Below, in pieces: positions 1 through 9,154 of a DNA stretch of 64,000 bases. A program made the position numbers and the translations under genes. The notes below the pieces were generated by a model. That model was not told where the DNA came from. It made no database searches and saw only the letters and a program-made list of their open reading frames with translations. The DNA comes from Sphingobacteriia bacterium. GTDB lineage: Bacteria; Bacteroidota; Bacteroidia; Chitinophagales; Chitinophagaceae. The stretch covers positions 20,419 to 84,418 of the forward strand of contig CANGCK010000007.1 of NCBI GenBank assembly GCA_947452295.1, written 5' to 3'. Each line of letters begins with the position of its first letter. Position 1 is the stretch's first letter.

Positions 1-1359
1 AATAAAAAGGCGAAAGATTTCTTTCAAAATGAATTTGCCGACGAAGTACCCGATTCAACTATAAAACCTATTCAGCCCATAGAAAATAAGCAAGCTGTGG
101 TAAATGCATTGAATAATAGCAAGTTGTTTCTTTACAAGAAAAAATTTAGTGCCGACAATGTAACTTCCGGATTATCTGGTAATGTTTTGATTAATCGCTA
201 CCAGGCTTATAATGGAGGCACTGGACCTATAAAATTAAACAACGGAAACGACCTTAATTTAGATTTCAAAGTAGGTGTGAATGAGTTATTTGAGGATATA
301 AAATTTATTGCTGGATTTAGATTAGGTACTAATCTGTCCAATAAAGATGTATTAATGTCTTTTCAAAATCAACGTAGAAAAATAGACTGGGGTGTAACCT
401 ATTTTAGAAGTAATATTGACAACTTTTTTAATTGGCGAATTACCAATAAATTGATCACCAATTTATTTCAAGTTAATGCCAAGTACGCAATAGATGAAGT
501 AAGAAGCTTCAGGGCTACAGTAGGATTAAGAATCGATAGGGGAATAGCCAAATCATTTGACAATGCTTACCAGGCACCAAATCCTTATGCATTGGAAATA
601 CCAGATACAGTCTCTAAATTTTTATTAACCAGATTCGAATATGTACATGATAATACCATTAACCCTACTCAAAATATATGGAATGGGTTAAGGTATAAAG
701 CATATATGGATGTAAATATACCCTCCACTAAAACAGCATTGAATAATGGAAAACCTACAATGAACTTTGGTGTAGATGCGAGATATTACCATAAAATATA
801 TCGCAATTTTATTTGGGCGGGAAGGGCATCGGCAGACTTTTCATGGGGTGCTCAAAAAATAATCTATTATTTAGGTGGCGTTGATGGATGGATAGGGCCT
901 AAGTTTAATAATAACAATACGCCTGCGAATGATCAAACTTATGCTTTTCAGAGCCTAGCTGTAAATATGCGTGGGTATCAGCAAAATGCGTCTAATGGAA
1001 ACAATGCAGTTGTCTTGAACAGTGAATTCCGGTTACCCGTTTTTACTACATTTTTCGATAAGCCAGTTAACAACGCTTTCCTTAGAAATCTGCAATTGGT
1101 TCAGTTTGTAGATTTAGGAACAGCATGGAATGGTAAATACAATGGCATTAAACGTCCTGGTATGGTTGTCTCTGACCCTAATTCCTCTGTAATTGTTAGA
1201 ATTGATGCTGGTGGTTTAGGCCCCTTTGCAGGTGGATATGGATTTGGCGCAAGAAGTATATTAATGGGATACTTCTTAAAGTTTGATGCGGCATGGCCAA
1301 TGAAAGGCATTTTTGCCGGTAAACCATTGTATTATTTCTCTCTTGGATTTGATTTTTAA
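1..1359 (+). CDS. Outer-membrane beta-barrel-like protein, C-terminal part (5' truncated by window edge)
   Basis: Frame 1 is open from base 1 (NKKAKDFFQNEFADEV...) through the listed ORF at 97; aromatic-rich alternating beta-strand pattern ending in ...YYFSLGFDF, typical of an OM barrel C-terminus. Confidence 0.7.
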   Translation, partial: NKKAKDFFQNEFADEVPDSTIKPIQPIENKQAVVNALNNSKLFLYKKKFSADNVTSGLSGNVLINRYQAYNGGTGPIKLNNGNDLNLDFKVGVNELFEDIKFIAGFRLGTNLSNKDVLMSFQNQRRKIDWGVTYFRSNIDNFFNWRITNKLITNLFQVNAKYAIDEVRSFRATVGLRIDRGIAKSFDNAYQAPNPYALEIPDTVSKFLLTRFEYVHDNTINPTQNIWNGLRYKAYMDVNIPSTKTALNNGKPTMNFGVDARYYHKIYRNFIWAGRASADFSWGAQKIIYYLGGVDGWIGPKFNNNNTPANDQTYAFQSLAVNMRGYQQNASNGNNAVVLNSEFRLPVFTTFFDKPVNNAFLRNLQLVQFVDLGTAWNGKYNGIKRPGMVVSDPNSSVIVRIDAGGLGPFAGGYGFGARSILMGYFLKFDAAWPMKGIFAGKPLYYFSLGFDF

Positions 1360-1390
1360 ATACATCCTTAGCTGCTAAATTTTCGTAACC

Positions 1391-1434
1391 TTATATCAAT
1401 TGCTAGTTCAACTTTGAACTAGCAATTGATATAA
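1391..1434. repeat. Perfect 20-bp inverted repeat (stem-loop) TTATATCAATTGCTAGTTCA-actt-TGAACTAGCAATTGATATAA
   Basis: Direct reading; intergenic, downstream of the first CDS, no T-tract directly following. Confidence 0.9.
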
Positions 1435-1507
1435 ATATAGTAATATATACAGCTGCTTAGATGCTATTACAACAGTACTATAGTGCCTTTTGATTTTTAA
1501 TTTTTCG

Positions 1508-4000
1508 ATGATGAATTGTGTGTTTAAGTATATCTTATTTCTCGTTTCCTCGATTATTTTAGTAAACAATTGTAAAAGCCAGCCAATTAAATTTTCTGGT
1601 TGGATTAAAGATAAAAAAACGGACGAGCAAATTCCATTTGCCTCTGTAGTATTTAAAAAGTCTGGTAGGGGTCAATTAACAGATTCACTCGGTAAATTTG
1701 AATTCTCGCTTCCCAGTTGTTCTATATATGATACAATTGAAGTTTATAGTGTTGGATATCAGAAGGTCGCTATACCAATAAACGAAATTAAAGACGCCCC
1801 TTTTTTAACTATTTCATTAGAGGTATTAGCTCCTGTTTTTGAAGCTGTTGTTAAAGTGAAGTATAACAGAGCACTGTGGTTTTGGAAAAAAATCATGAAT
1901 AATAAATTTCGCAGCGATAAAAAATACTGGGATAACTATTCCTATGAAATTTATAATAAGTTGGAGATGGATTTAGATAATGTTCATCCAGAAAAACTTG
2001 GTAAAAACAGATTTGTAAAACCATTAAATTTTATTTTTAATTATATCGATTCAAGTTCAGAAACTAAACCCTTTTTGCCGGTCTATTTAACTGAAACACT
2101 CTCCGATTATTATTATCAAAAAGATCCCGAAAAAATTTATGAACAAATCAAAGCAACTAAAACAAACGGAATTGAAAATGAAAGTTTTATTAAAGAATTA
2201 GGCGGTGCTTTTCAAAACATTAATGTCATGAACGGGTTTATTCCTGTATTTAATCTTCAATTTATTAGCCCCTTCCATACAAATGCCGACTTTTATTATA
2301 AATTTAAATTAGCAGACACCGCTTATCTTAATGGAAAACGATTGGTGCATTTATTTTTCTCCGGACGCCGTAAAGGAGAAAACACATTCGTTGGAGATTG
2401 CTGGGTACATGATTCTAGTTTTGCTTTGCATAGAATTACTTTACGTCCATCAAGTGATGCAAACATAAATTTTGTTGAAGATTTTACATTATTGCAAGAA
2501 TTTAGGTTGATTAATGATACAACTTGGTTTTTGTACAAAGATAAATTTGTTGCAAATATTGCTCCGCTAGGTAGTGGAAAATTAGGCTTTAAAGGAAGAA
2601 AAACCACAACGTATAATAATGTATTAGTAAATAATGACCTAATTTTAAATAAGCTTCAGCTGAATAAGAAAAACATTCAGGTTGATTTGTTGGCCGGTAG
2701 CAATAATTTTACAGATTCATTTTGGTTGCAGAAAAGACACGAGCCCTTAAATAAATCAGAAAAAATAGTGTATAATGTATTAGATACACTCAATAAAAAC
2801 GCTACTTATCTTTTTTATAAAGATGCTATAGAAATTTTGGCAAAGGGCACAAAAGATATTGGTAATGTTCGGTTTGGATCTTGGTATTATTGGGTAAGTG
2901 GGAACAAATGGGAAGGACCTCGCTTTAGATTTGATTTGGCTACCAATAAAGGGTTTAGTGACCGATGGAATTTTTCTGGATATGCAGCGTATGGCCTCGA
3001 CGACGAAAAAATGAAAGGGAAAATACAAGCAAAATTTTTGTTGGATAAAGAGTTCTGGAGTTATATATCACTTAGTTATAAAAGTGATATAGACAACAGA
3101 CAATCTTATTATGATCAAATGGGAAATGACAATCTTTTTGCGACAATATTTAGAAGACCTGATATTCCCATTAAATTTCAATTTATTAAAGAAACCAAAA
3201 TAGAATATTTCAGGGAAACCAATTCTGGAATGAGCCTCGAAATTACAGCATCTGATAAAAATTATACTGCTCTTTTAAACTTACCTAGTGTATCAAATTT
3301 TTCATCCTTCAATAAAAATGCATTCCACTCGGTAGAGACATCCATTAAATTCAGGTATGCCTTTCAGGAAAGATTTGTAGAAGATAATTTCAATAGAGTA
3401 AGTTTGGGAAGCAAATACCCTATCGCTGAATTTAAATATTCAAAATCAATTCAAGGGATATTAAATAGCCAGAACGATTACCATAAAATCGACTTTTCTG
3501 TAAAACATAATTTAGGCCTTGCACCTTATGGAAATATATACTGGAATGTGTTTGCTGGCAAAACATTTGGCACAACAACCTATCCTTTTTTAAATATATT
3601 GCCTGGAAATGAATTGTACTATTACAATAAATTTGCTTTTAATTTGATGAATCAATTTGAATATATTGCCGATGGTTATTCAGGATTCAATGTTGAGCAC
3701 ACTGTTGGAAATGGGCTATTTCGCTATATAGGGATTACACGAAAACTAAAGTTTCGACAATTTTGGAATATAAAAGGTATTGTAGCCGGGTTATCAGACA
3801 AAAACAAACAAGTGAATTTTGTAGGCAATTATTTGTATAAGTCATTAAATAATAAAATGTATATAGAGCTTGGTACAGGAGTTGATAACATTCTAAAGTT
3901 TTTTAGAATAGATTTTGTTTGGCGCGTAGCTCCTCAACCGCTTGCATCAGAAAAAATCAAAAATTTCGGAATTTTTGGTAGTTATCGGTTTACTTTTTAA
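1508..4000 (+). CDS. Carboxypeptidase-like regulatory domain plus DUF5686-type outer-membrane protein
   Basis: ORF 1490..4000 (TTG start listed; ATG at 1508 followed by signal-peptide-like sequence); N-terminal CarboxypepD_reg-like GWIKDKKTDEQIPFASVVFKKSGRGQLTDSLGKFEF; large beta-barrel C-terminus. Confidence 0.8.
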   Translation: MMNCVFKYILFLVSSIILVNNCKSQPIKFSGWIKDKKTDEQIPFASVVFKKSGRGQLTDSLGKFEFSLPSCSIYDTIEVYSVGYQKVAIPINEIKDAPFLTISLEVLAPVFEAVVKVKYNRALWFWKKIMNNKFRSDKKYWDNYSYEIYNKLEMDLDNVHPEKLGKNRFVKPLNFIFNYIDSSSETKPFLPVYLTETLSDYYYQKDPEKIYEQIKATKTNGIENESFIKELGGAFQNINVMNGFIPVFNLQFISPFHTNADFYYKFKLADTAYLNGKRLVHLFFSGRRKGENTFVGDCWVHDSSFALHRITLRPSSDANINFVEDFTLLQEFRLINDTTWFLYKDKFVANIAPLGSGKLGFKGRKTTTYNNVLVNNDLILNKLQLNKKNIQVDLLAGSNNFTDSFWLQKRHEPLNKSEKIVYNVLDTLNKNATYLFYKDAIEILAKGTKDIGNVRFGSWYYWVSGNKWEGPRFRFDLATNKGFSDRWNFSGYAAYGLDDEKMKGKIQAKFLLDKEFWSYISLSYKSDIDNRQSYYDQMGNDNLFATIFRRPDIPIKFQFIKETKIEYFRETNSGMSLEITASDKNYTALLNLPSVSNFSSFNKNAFHSVETSIKFRYAFQERFVEDNFNRVSLGSKYPIAEFKYSKSIQGILNSQNDYHKIDFSVKHNLGLAPYGNIYWNVFAGKTFGTTTYPFLNILPGNELYYYNKFAFNLMNQFEYIADGYSGFNVEHTVGNGLFRYIGITRKLKFRQFWNIKGIVAGLSDKNKQVNFVGNYLYKSLNNKMYIELGTGVDNILKFFRIDFVWRVAPQPLASEKIKNFGIFGSYRFTF

Positions 4001-4003
4001 TAT

Positions 4004-4801
4004 TTATTTAGCCATGTCAGAATATTCTTGATTAAGATCTTCTAAAACGGGCTCTCTTAATTCTACAGGCTTGGTATATTTCTTTCTTAATCGCATATTC
4101 AATAGTTCTACACTAAATGAAAATGCCATCGCAAAATATACATAATTCTTTAGATGTAGTTCATGAGATCCTTCCGCATTCCAGCCTTCTACCAATAAGA
4201 CCAAACCAATCATTACTAAAAAAGACAAAGCCAACATTTTTAGTGTTGGGTGTTTGTGTATAAATGATGAAATAGAAGGACTGAACAAAAACATTACAAT
4301 CATGGCAACTACCACAGCACTGATCATCACTTCTAAATGTTTGGCAGTACCACCAGCAGTGATAATACTATCAAAGCTAAACACCATATCAATCAGAATA
4401 ATTTGTGTTACAGCATTTCCAAAGTTTATTTTTTTTGCAGCTGAACCTGATGCTACTTCTTCTTCTCCCTCTAATTTATGATGTATTTCTTTTACAGTTT
4501 TATAAATTAAAAATAATCCACCACCTAGCATTACCAAGCTGGCTAAATCAAAATCTTTTCCCCATAAACTAAATACCGCAATCCCTTTCTGCGATAAAAG
4601 CCAACTTAAACAGAATAATAATATTGTTCTGGTTATCATTCCTGTAATCATCCACGTAAACCTTGCTTTCGGTTGTAAGGGTTCGGGTAATCTATTCAAA
4701 ATAATACTCACAAAAATCACATTATCAATACCTAAAACAATTTCAAGTAGGGTAAGTACTAAAAAACTAATTAAACTTTCGGTGGTAAAAAGTTGCTCCA
4801 T
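4004..4801 (-). CDS. TerC family integral membrane protein
   Basis: ORF 265 aa; LEIVLGIDNVIFVSIILNRLP and LIDMVFSFDSIITAGG motifs typical of TerC. Confidence 0.92.
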   Translation of the reverse strand: MEQLFTTESLISFLVLTLLEIVLGIDNVIFVSIILNRLPEPLQPKARFTWMITGMITRTILLFCLSWLLSQKGIAVFSLWGKDFDLASLVMLGGGLFLIYKTVKEIHHKLEGEEEVASGSAAKKINFGNAVTQIILIDMVFSFDSIITAGGTAKHLEVMISAVVVAMIVMFLFSPSISSFIHKHPTLKMLALSFLVMIGLVLLVEGWNAEGSHELHLKNYVYFAMAFSFSVELLNMRLRKKYTKPVELREPVLEDLNQEYSDMAK

Positions 4802-4840
4802 GTAAATTTGGTTATACTAAAAAATTATGTTTAAAAATAG

Positions 4841-5896
4841 TTACTGATTGCTTAAATAGTTACAAATATTTTTTACAATAGAAGGCCCTTCATAAACAAA
4901 TCCAGTCCATACTTGTACCAACGCTGCCCCATTATTCAATCTATCTGCTGCATCTTCGCCTGTAAAAATCCCACCGCTAGATATAATAGCGAGATTATTT
5001 TCTATTTGCCTAGTCAGATAAGCTAATACCTGCGATGAGCGATTAAATAGCGGTTTGCCACTTAAGCCACCCAAGCCAATAGCTTCACTTTTTTTTGAAG
5101 ATACGCTGCTTAAATTAGAACGGTCAATAGTTGTATTCGTAACAACCAATCCGCTTAAATTGATTTCAAATGCCAATGAAATAATATCGTCTAATTGTTC
5201 ATTCGAAAGATCAGGCGCAATTTTTAAAAGTAAGGGTTTGGGGTTAGATTTTCCTATATTGTCGTTCTGAAGTTCGCTAAATATTTTTCTCAAAGCATCT
5301 TTTTCTTGTAAAGCTCTTAACCCCGGCGTATTGGGAGAACTAACATTTACTACAAAATAATCAACTTCGTCAAAAAGCTCATTGAAGCAAATTTTATAAT
5401 CTTGCCAAGCATCTTCGTTGGGGGTTATTTTATTCTTGCCAATATTTCCTCCAACAATCATTTTGCTGAGAGAGATATTTGTATTTGAATCATTCCAGCG
5501 AGCTAAATTTTCTTTAGCAGCATTCACTCCATTGTTATTAAATCCCATCCTATTAATGAGGGCTTTATCATGGGGCAAACGAAATAAACGCGGTTTTTCA
5601 TTGCCATTTTGCGCTTTTGGAGTAACAGTTCCAATCTCTATAAAACCAAAACCTAATGCATCTAGTTCGTTGAGGTATTGGGCATTTTTGTCGAATCCTG
5701 CTCCTAGTCCTATGGGATTGGTAAAATTCAACCCGAATACCTTTTTTTCTAATTGATTAGATTGAAATTGAAATGCATTTCTAATCAGTTGTTGTGAAAA
5801 GGGTATAGAATTAGCCATTTTAAGGCAGTGCATTGAAAAATGATGCACTTTTTCGGGATCAAAATAAAATAGAGCATCTCTTATTAACTGGTACAA
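4841..5896 (-). CDS. pyrD: Quinone-dependent dihydroorotate dehydrogenase
   Basis: ORF 351 aa; FTNPIGLGAGFDKNA, NVSSPNTPGLRALQ, GLSGKPLFNRS, ISSGGI; listed start is TTG. Confidence 0.95.
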   Translation of the reverse strand: MYQLIRDALFYFDPEKVHHFSMHCLKMANSIPFSQQLIRNAFQFQSNQLEKKVFGLNFTNPIGLGAGFDKNAQYLNELDALGFGFIEIGTVTPKAQNGNEKPRLFRLPHDKALINRMGFNNNGVNAAKENLARWNDSNTNISLSKMIVGGNIGKNKITPNEDAWQDYKICFNELFDEVDYFVVNVSSPNTPGLRALQEKDALRKIFSELQNDNIGKSNPKPLLLKIAPDLSNEQLDDIISLAFEINLSGLVVTNTTIDRSNLSSVSSKKSEAIGLGGLSGKPLFNRSSQVLAYLTRQIENNLAIISSGGIFTGEDAADRLNNGAALVQVWTGFVYEGPSIVKNICNYLSNQ

Positions 5897-5910
5897 GGGT
5901 ACATTTTTTG

Positions 5911-5918
5911 CAAATTTA
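5911..5918 (-). promoter_or_regulatory. TAnnTTTG (-7-like) element upstream of pyrD (TAAATTTG on minus strand)
   Basis: Exact match to the Bacteroidota -7 consensus 15 bp from the pyrD start; -33 element not clear. Confidence 0.45.
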
Positions 5919-5931
5919 CTCCGATTTTTTC

Positions 5932-5965
5932 ACATACCCGTCAGACCATGGTCTGACGGGTATGT
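5932..5965. repeat. 34-bp perfect palindrome ACATACCCGTCAGACCATGGTCTGACGGGTATGT
   Basis: Self-reverse-complementary by direct reading; core shared with 45937-45971. Confidence 0.95.
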
Positions 5966-6015
5966 TGTTTTAATTAAAAAATTTGGTTGCATAAACAACT
6001 TTTAATCATTTTTAC

Positions 6016-6023
6016 TACATTTG
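6016..6023 (+). promoter_or_regulatory. TACATTTG (-7-like) element upstream of thiolase
   Basis: TAnnTTTG match 17 bp before ATG 6041. Confidence 0.45.
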
Positions 6024-6040
6024 ATTATAAATTAAATGTT

Positions 6041-7216
6041 ATGCAAGAAGCTTTTATAGTTGCCGGATATAGAACTGCTGTTGCTAAAAGTAAAAGAGGG
6101 GGGTTTAGGTTCTTTAGACCAGACGATTTAGCTGTCGAAGTAATTAAGGGTTTAGTAGCTGCTATTCCCCAGTTAGATGTTAAGCGTATAGATGATGTAA
6201 TTGTTGGAAATGCTGTACCCGAAGCAGAACAAGGTTTGCAATTCGGAAGAATTATTGCAGCAAAAGCATTGGGCATTGAAGTGCCCGGTATTACAATTAA
6301 TAGATATTGTGCAAGTGGTTTAGAAAGTATTGCCATGGCTACCGCCAAAATACGAACTGGTATGGCCGAATGTATTATAGCCGGTGGAACAGAAAGCATG
6401 AGCTTAGTGCCAACAGCCGGATGGAAAACAGTACCTTCTTATGCCATCGCCAAAGATGAACCTGATTATTATCTAAGCATGGGTTTAACAGCAGAAGCCG
6501 TGGCACAAGAGTACAATGTTTCTCGAGAAGACCAGGATATTTTTGCGTTTAACTCGCATCAAAAAGCTAAAGTAGCCATTGAAAACGGATACTTTAAAAG
6601 CGGCATCCTTCCAATAACAGTAGAAGAAACCTATGTAAATGAAAAAGGTAAGAAGGCCGTTAAAAATTATATAGTAGATACCGACGAAGGTTTGCGCGCC
6701 GATACTACAGTAGAAGGATTAAGCAAATTAAAACCTGCTTTTTCTGTAACCGGCTCTGTAACCGCTGGTAACTCATCGCAAACCAGTGATGGCGCCTCTT
6801 TTGTATTAGTTATGAGTGAAAGAATGGTGGTAGAATTAGGCATTAAACCAATAGGACGTTTGGTTAACTGCGCATCTGCAGGAGTGCATCCGCGCATTAT
6901 GGGAATTGGCCCGGTTGCTGCAATTCCAAAAGTATTGAAGCAAGCAAATATGAATTTGTCCGATATTGATTTAATTGAATTAAATGAAGCATTTGCTTCC
7001 CAATCATTGGCTGTTATTAGAACACTTGAACTTAATCCCGCAATTGTAAATATAAATGGAGGGGCAATCGCATTGGGGCATCCCCTCGGATGTACAGGAA
7101 GTAAACTAACAGTTCAGTTATTAAATGATATGAAGCGCCTTAATAAAAAATACGGAATGGTGTCTGCTTGTGTAGGTGGCGGACAAGGCATTGCCGGCAT
7201 AATTGAAAATTTGTAA
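6041..7216 (+). CDS. Acetyl-CoA acetyltransferase / thiolase family protein
   Basis: ORF 5987..7216; ATG at 6041 gives MQEAFIVAGYRTAV; NRYCASGLESIAMA, NINGGAIALGHPLGCTG, CVGGGQGIAGI thiolase motifs. Confidence 0.95.
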   Translation: MQEAFIVAGYRTAVAKSKRGGFRFFRPDDLAVEVIKGLVAAIPQLDVKRIDDVIVGNAVPEAEQGLQFGRIIAAKALGIEVPGITINRYCASGLESIAMATAKIRTGMAECIIAGGTESMSLVPTAGWKTVPSYAIAKDEPDYYLSMGLTAEAVAQEYNVSREDQDIFAFNSHQKAKVAIENGYFKSGILPITVEETYVNEKGKKAVKNYIVDTDEGLRADTTVEGLSKLKPAFSVTGSVTAGNSSQTSDGASFVLVMSERMVVELGIKPIGRLVNCASAGVHPRIMGIGPVAAIPKVLKQANMNLSDIDLIELNEAFASQSLAVIRTLELNPAIVNINGGAIALGHPLGCTGSKLTVQLLNDMKRLNKKYGMVSACVGGGQGIAGIIENL

Positions 7217-7235
7217 AACGTAATTAATAGATTTT

Positions 7236-7267
7236 TAAAAAACTCCGCTTTTAGCGGAGTTTTTTAT
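7236..7267 (+). terminator. Intrinsic terminator after thiolase
   Basis: AAAACTCCGCT-TTT-AGCGGAGTTTTTT. Confidence 0.9.
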
Positions 7268-7349
7268 TTTAGTAACCTTTCTTTTTAGATGACTTATGTC
7301 ATATTTTTTTTCCTTTAATCAAAAGAACTTTGTTGTAACATATTATATT

Positions 7350-8204
7350 ATGAACACCATCATTATCCCAACTGATTTTTCTACTACCGCTGCTAATGCT
7401 GCTGAGTTTGCATTGCATTTTGCACAACAGGTTAAAGCTAAAAGAATTTTATTGTTTCATGCATATGAGTTACCTATTGCATTAGATCCTTTAATGCCGG
7501 GTGTACAAATGTTAGAGTTAGATTCATATAAAAACACTGCGCAAGATAATATTATACATTTCCAAGAAAATTTAGCTGCAAAATTCCCTAATACCAATTT
7601 GTTAATCGACACTGTTGTTGAATATGGCTCAATCTCTAACGGATTAGAACAAATTGAAAAAAGAGAAAAAATAGAATTTATCATCATGGGTATCACCGGT
7701 GGTGGCGCTATCGAAGAAACATTAATTGGCAGTAATACAATTTCGGTAGCAAGTTCGTTTGATGTGCCGGTACTTATAATACCTCCAATGGCACATTTTG
7801 TTAAAGTAGAAAATATTATGTTGGCTTGCGATTTTGATCATGCCGATAAATATATACCGGTAGATATCATCCAACAAATGATAGATGATACCAAAGCCAA
7901 ACTGTTGGTGTTTAATCTAGAGGTAGATATGGAAGAATCTAAAAATAATTACCCGGCAAAAGTAATGGGAGAAGGATTTGCAGTGCATAGTGTTTTGCAA
8001 GATTTTAAACCAGAATATTTCTTTTCTAAAAGTGATGAATATGTAGATGGCGTCAATGATTTTGCAGATACGCATAACGTGCAAATGATTATCTCTATGC
8101 CCAAGCGTCATTCTTTTTTTGAAAAACTATTCATTAAAAGCAGAACAAAGAAATTAGCATTCCATACGCATATTCCTTTGTTGGTAATTCATAAGAAAGA
8201 ATAA
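7350..8204 (+). CDS. Universal stress protein family (tandem UspA-like)
   Basis: ORF 7296..8204; ATG at 7350 gives MNTIIIPTDFSTTAANAAEFAL...; IMGITGGGAIEETLIGSNTISVASSFDVPVLIIP. Confidence 0.9.
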   Translation: MNTIIIPTDFSTTAANAAEFALHFAQQVKAKRILLFHAYELPIALDPLMPGVQMLELDSYKNTAQDNIIHFQENLAAKFPNTNLLIDTVVEYGSISNGLEQIEKREKIEFIIMGITGGGAIEETLIGSNTISVASSFDVPVLIIPPMAHFVKVENIMLACDFDHADKYIPVDIIQQMIDDTKAKLLVFNLEVDMEESKNNYPAKVMGEGFAVHSVLQDFKPEYFFSKSDEYVDGVNDFADTHNVQMIISMPKRHSFFEKLFIKSRTKKLAFHTHIPLLVIHKKE

Positions 8205-8207
8205 GTG

Positions 8208-8258
8208 TGGGTATTCAGAAAGTTATTATAGCTTAAAAAGATAATACCCATATTTTTT
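8208..8258 (+). terminator. Probable terminator of usp gene
   Basis: TGGGTATT ... AATACCCA followed by T-tract; long loop. Confidence 0.5.
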
Positions 8259-8273
8259 TAAAGTTCTTTTTCT

Positions 8274-8612
8274 TTATACGCTGCTTTTTTGTTCATTTAA
8301 TATCGATTGACAAGAAGTATACAATACTTCATGATGCGCTGCAATATTTTTATGAAAACTTTCGGGTAGCATTGCCCAATCTCTTAATTCAACTAAAATT
8401 GGGATTTGGCTGTCTCTAATTTTCTCGCATAAGTCTATATAAGTTTCCATGGGAATTTTGCTTAAATCGGCACTTCTTACCACTAAATCTAAATCACTTC
8501 CGTCATGTGCACCGCCCTTAACTCGACTTCCATAAGCCCATACTTCAATAGGGATATCGGCAGTATTAAAAATAGCAATTAATCGCTCTTTATCTTTTTC
8601 CCTTAACAACAT
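8274..8612 (-). CDS. MNT-type nucleotidyltransferase (antitoxin of MNT/HEPN module)
   Basis: ORF 112 aa; AYGSRVKGGAHDGSDLDLVV nucleotidyltransferase motif; abuts the HEPN ORF with zero gap. Confidence 0.85.
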   Translation of the reverse strand: MLLREKDKERLIAIFNTADIPIEVWAYGSRVKGGAHDGSDLDLVVRSADLSKIPMETYIDLCEKIRDSQIPILVELRDWAMLPESFHKNIAAHHEVLYTSCQSILNEQKSSV

Positions 8613-9038
8613 TTATTCAATATTTTGAGAATTTATAATTTCGGCCAATTCGGTAGCATCTGTAATAAACTTAGGTAATAGTAAAAGTGTTTCTTCCGAA
8701 AAATTTACGCCGTAATCATGTGCTGTATTATTTCTATTATCTCTATACAATAGCCATCTTTCACATGATTCATCAGTGATCAAACTACGTAAAACTGCCT
8801 GACGGAAAACATCCTTAAAATAAAGTTTATCAACTTCGCTGGAGGAATGGAAATAAGGCTTTAATACTTTTCTTAACAACTTGCCAGATTGTTCTATTAT
8901 AATTTCATATTCTTTAATACAAGCAGAACGGTATAAGTCATATTCAATATCTTCAATATTCGTTTTATTTAGCAAGAGGTAAGCTTTGCTTAATGTTGCT
9001 ATACAACGTGCCAAATAGGTAGTATCAATTATGCTCAT
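8613..9038 (-). CDS. HEPN-like nucleotidyltransferase-substrate protein (HI0074 family; probable toxin)
   Basis: ORF 141 aa; helical protein with RNNTAHDYG (Rx4HxY HEPN signature); upstream of and abutting MNT. Confidence 0.85.
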   Translation of the reverse strand: MSIIDTTYLARCIATLSKAYLLLNKTNIEDIEYDLYRSACIKEYEIIIEQSGKLLRKVLKPYFHSSSEVDKLYFKDVFRQAVLRSLITDESCERWLLYRDNRNNTAHDYGVNFSEETLLLLPKFITDATELAEIINSQNIE

Positions 9039-9154
9039 ATTGCATTTCCTTTAATGTAATGTATTGCTCGATGAATGTTAAATGTAAAGTTCCTTGATTT
9101 TTTGTTATTGAAATAATTTGTTTCCAAAGAGTTGTTGCGTAAAAACAAATCAGC

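Noticed and set aside
5897-6040. Pyr-type riboswitch or attenuator for pyrD
   Set aside because: The palindrome appears to lie upstream of the putative pyrD transcription start, so it would not be in the leader RNA; its core also recurs at an unrelated locus
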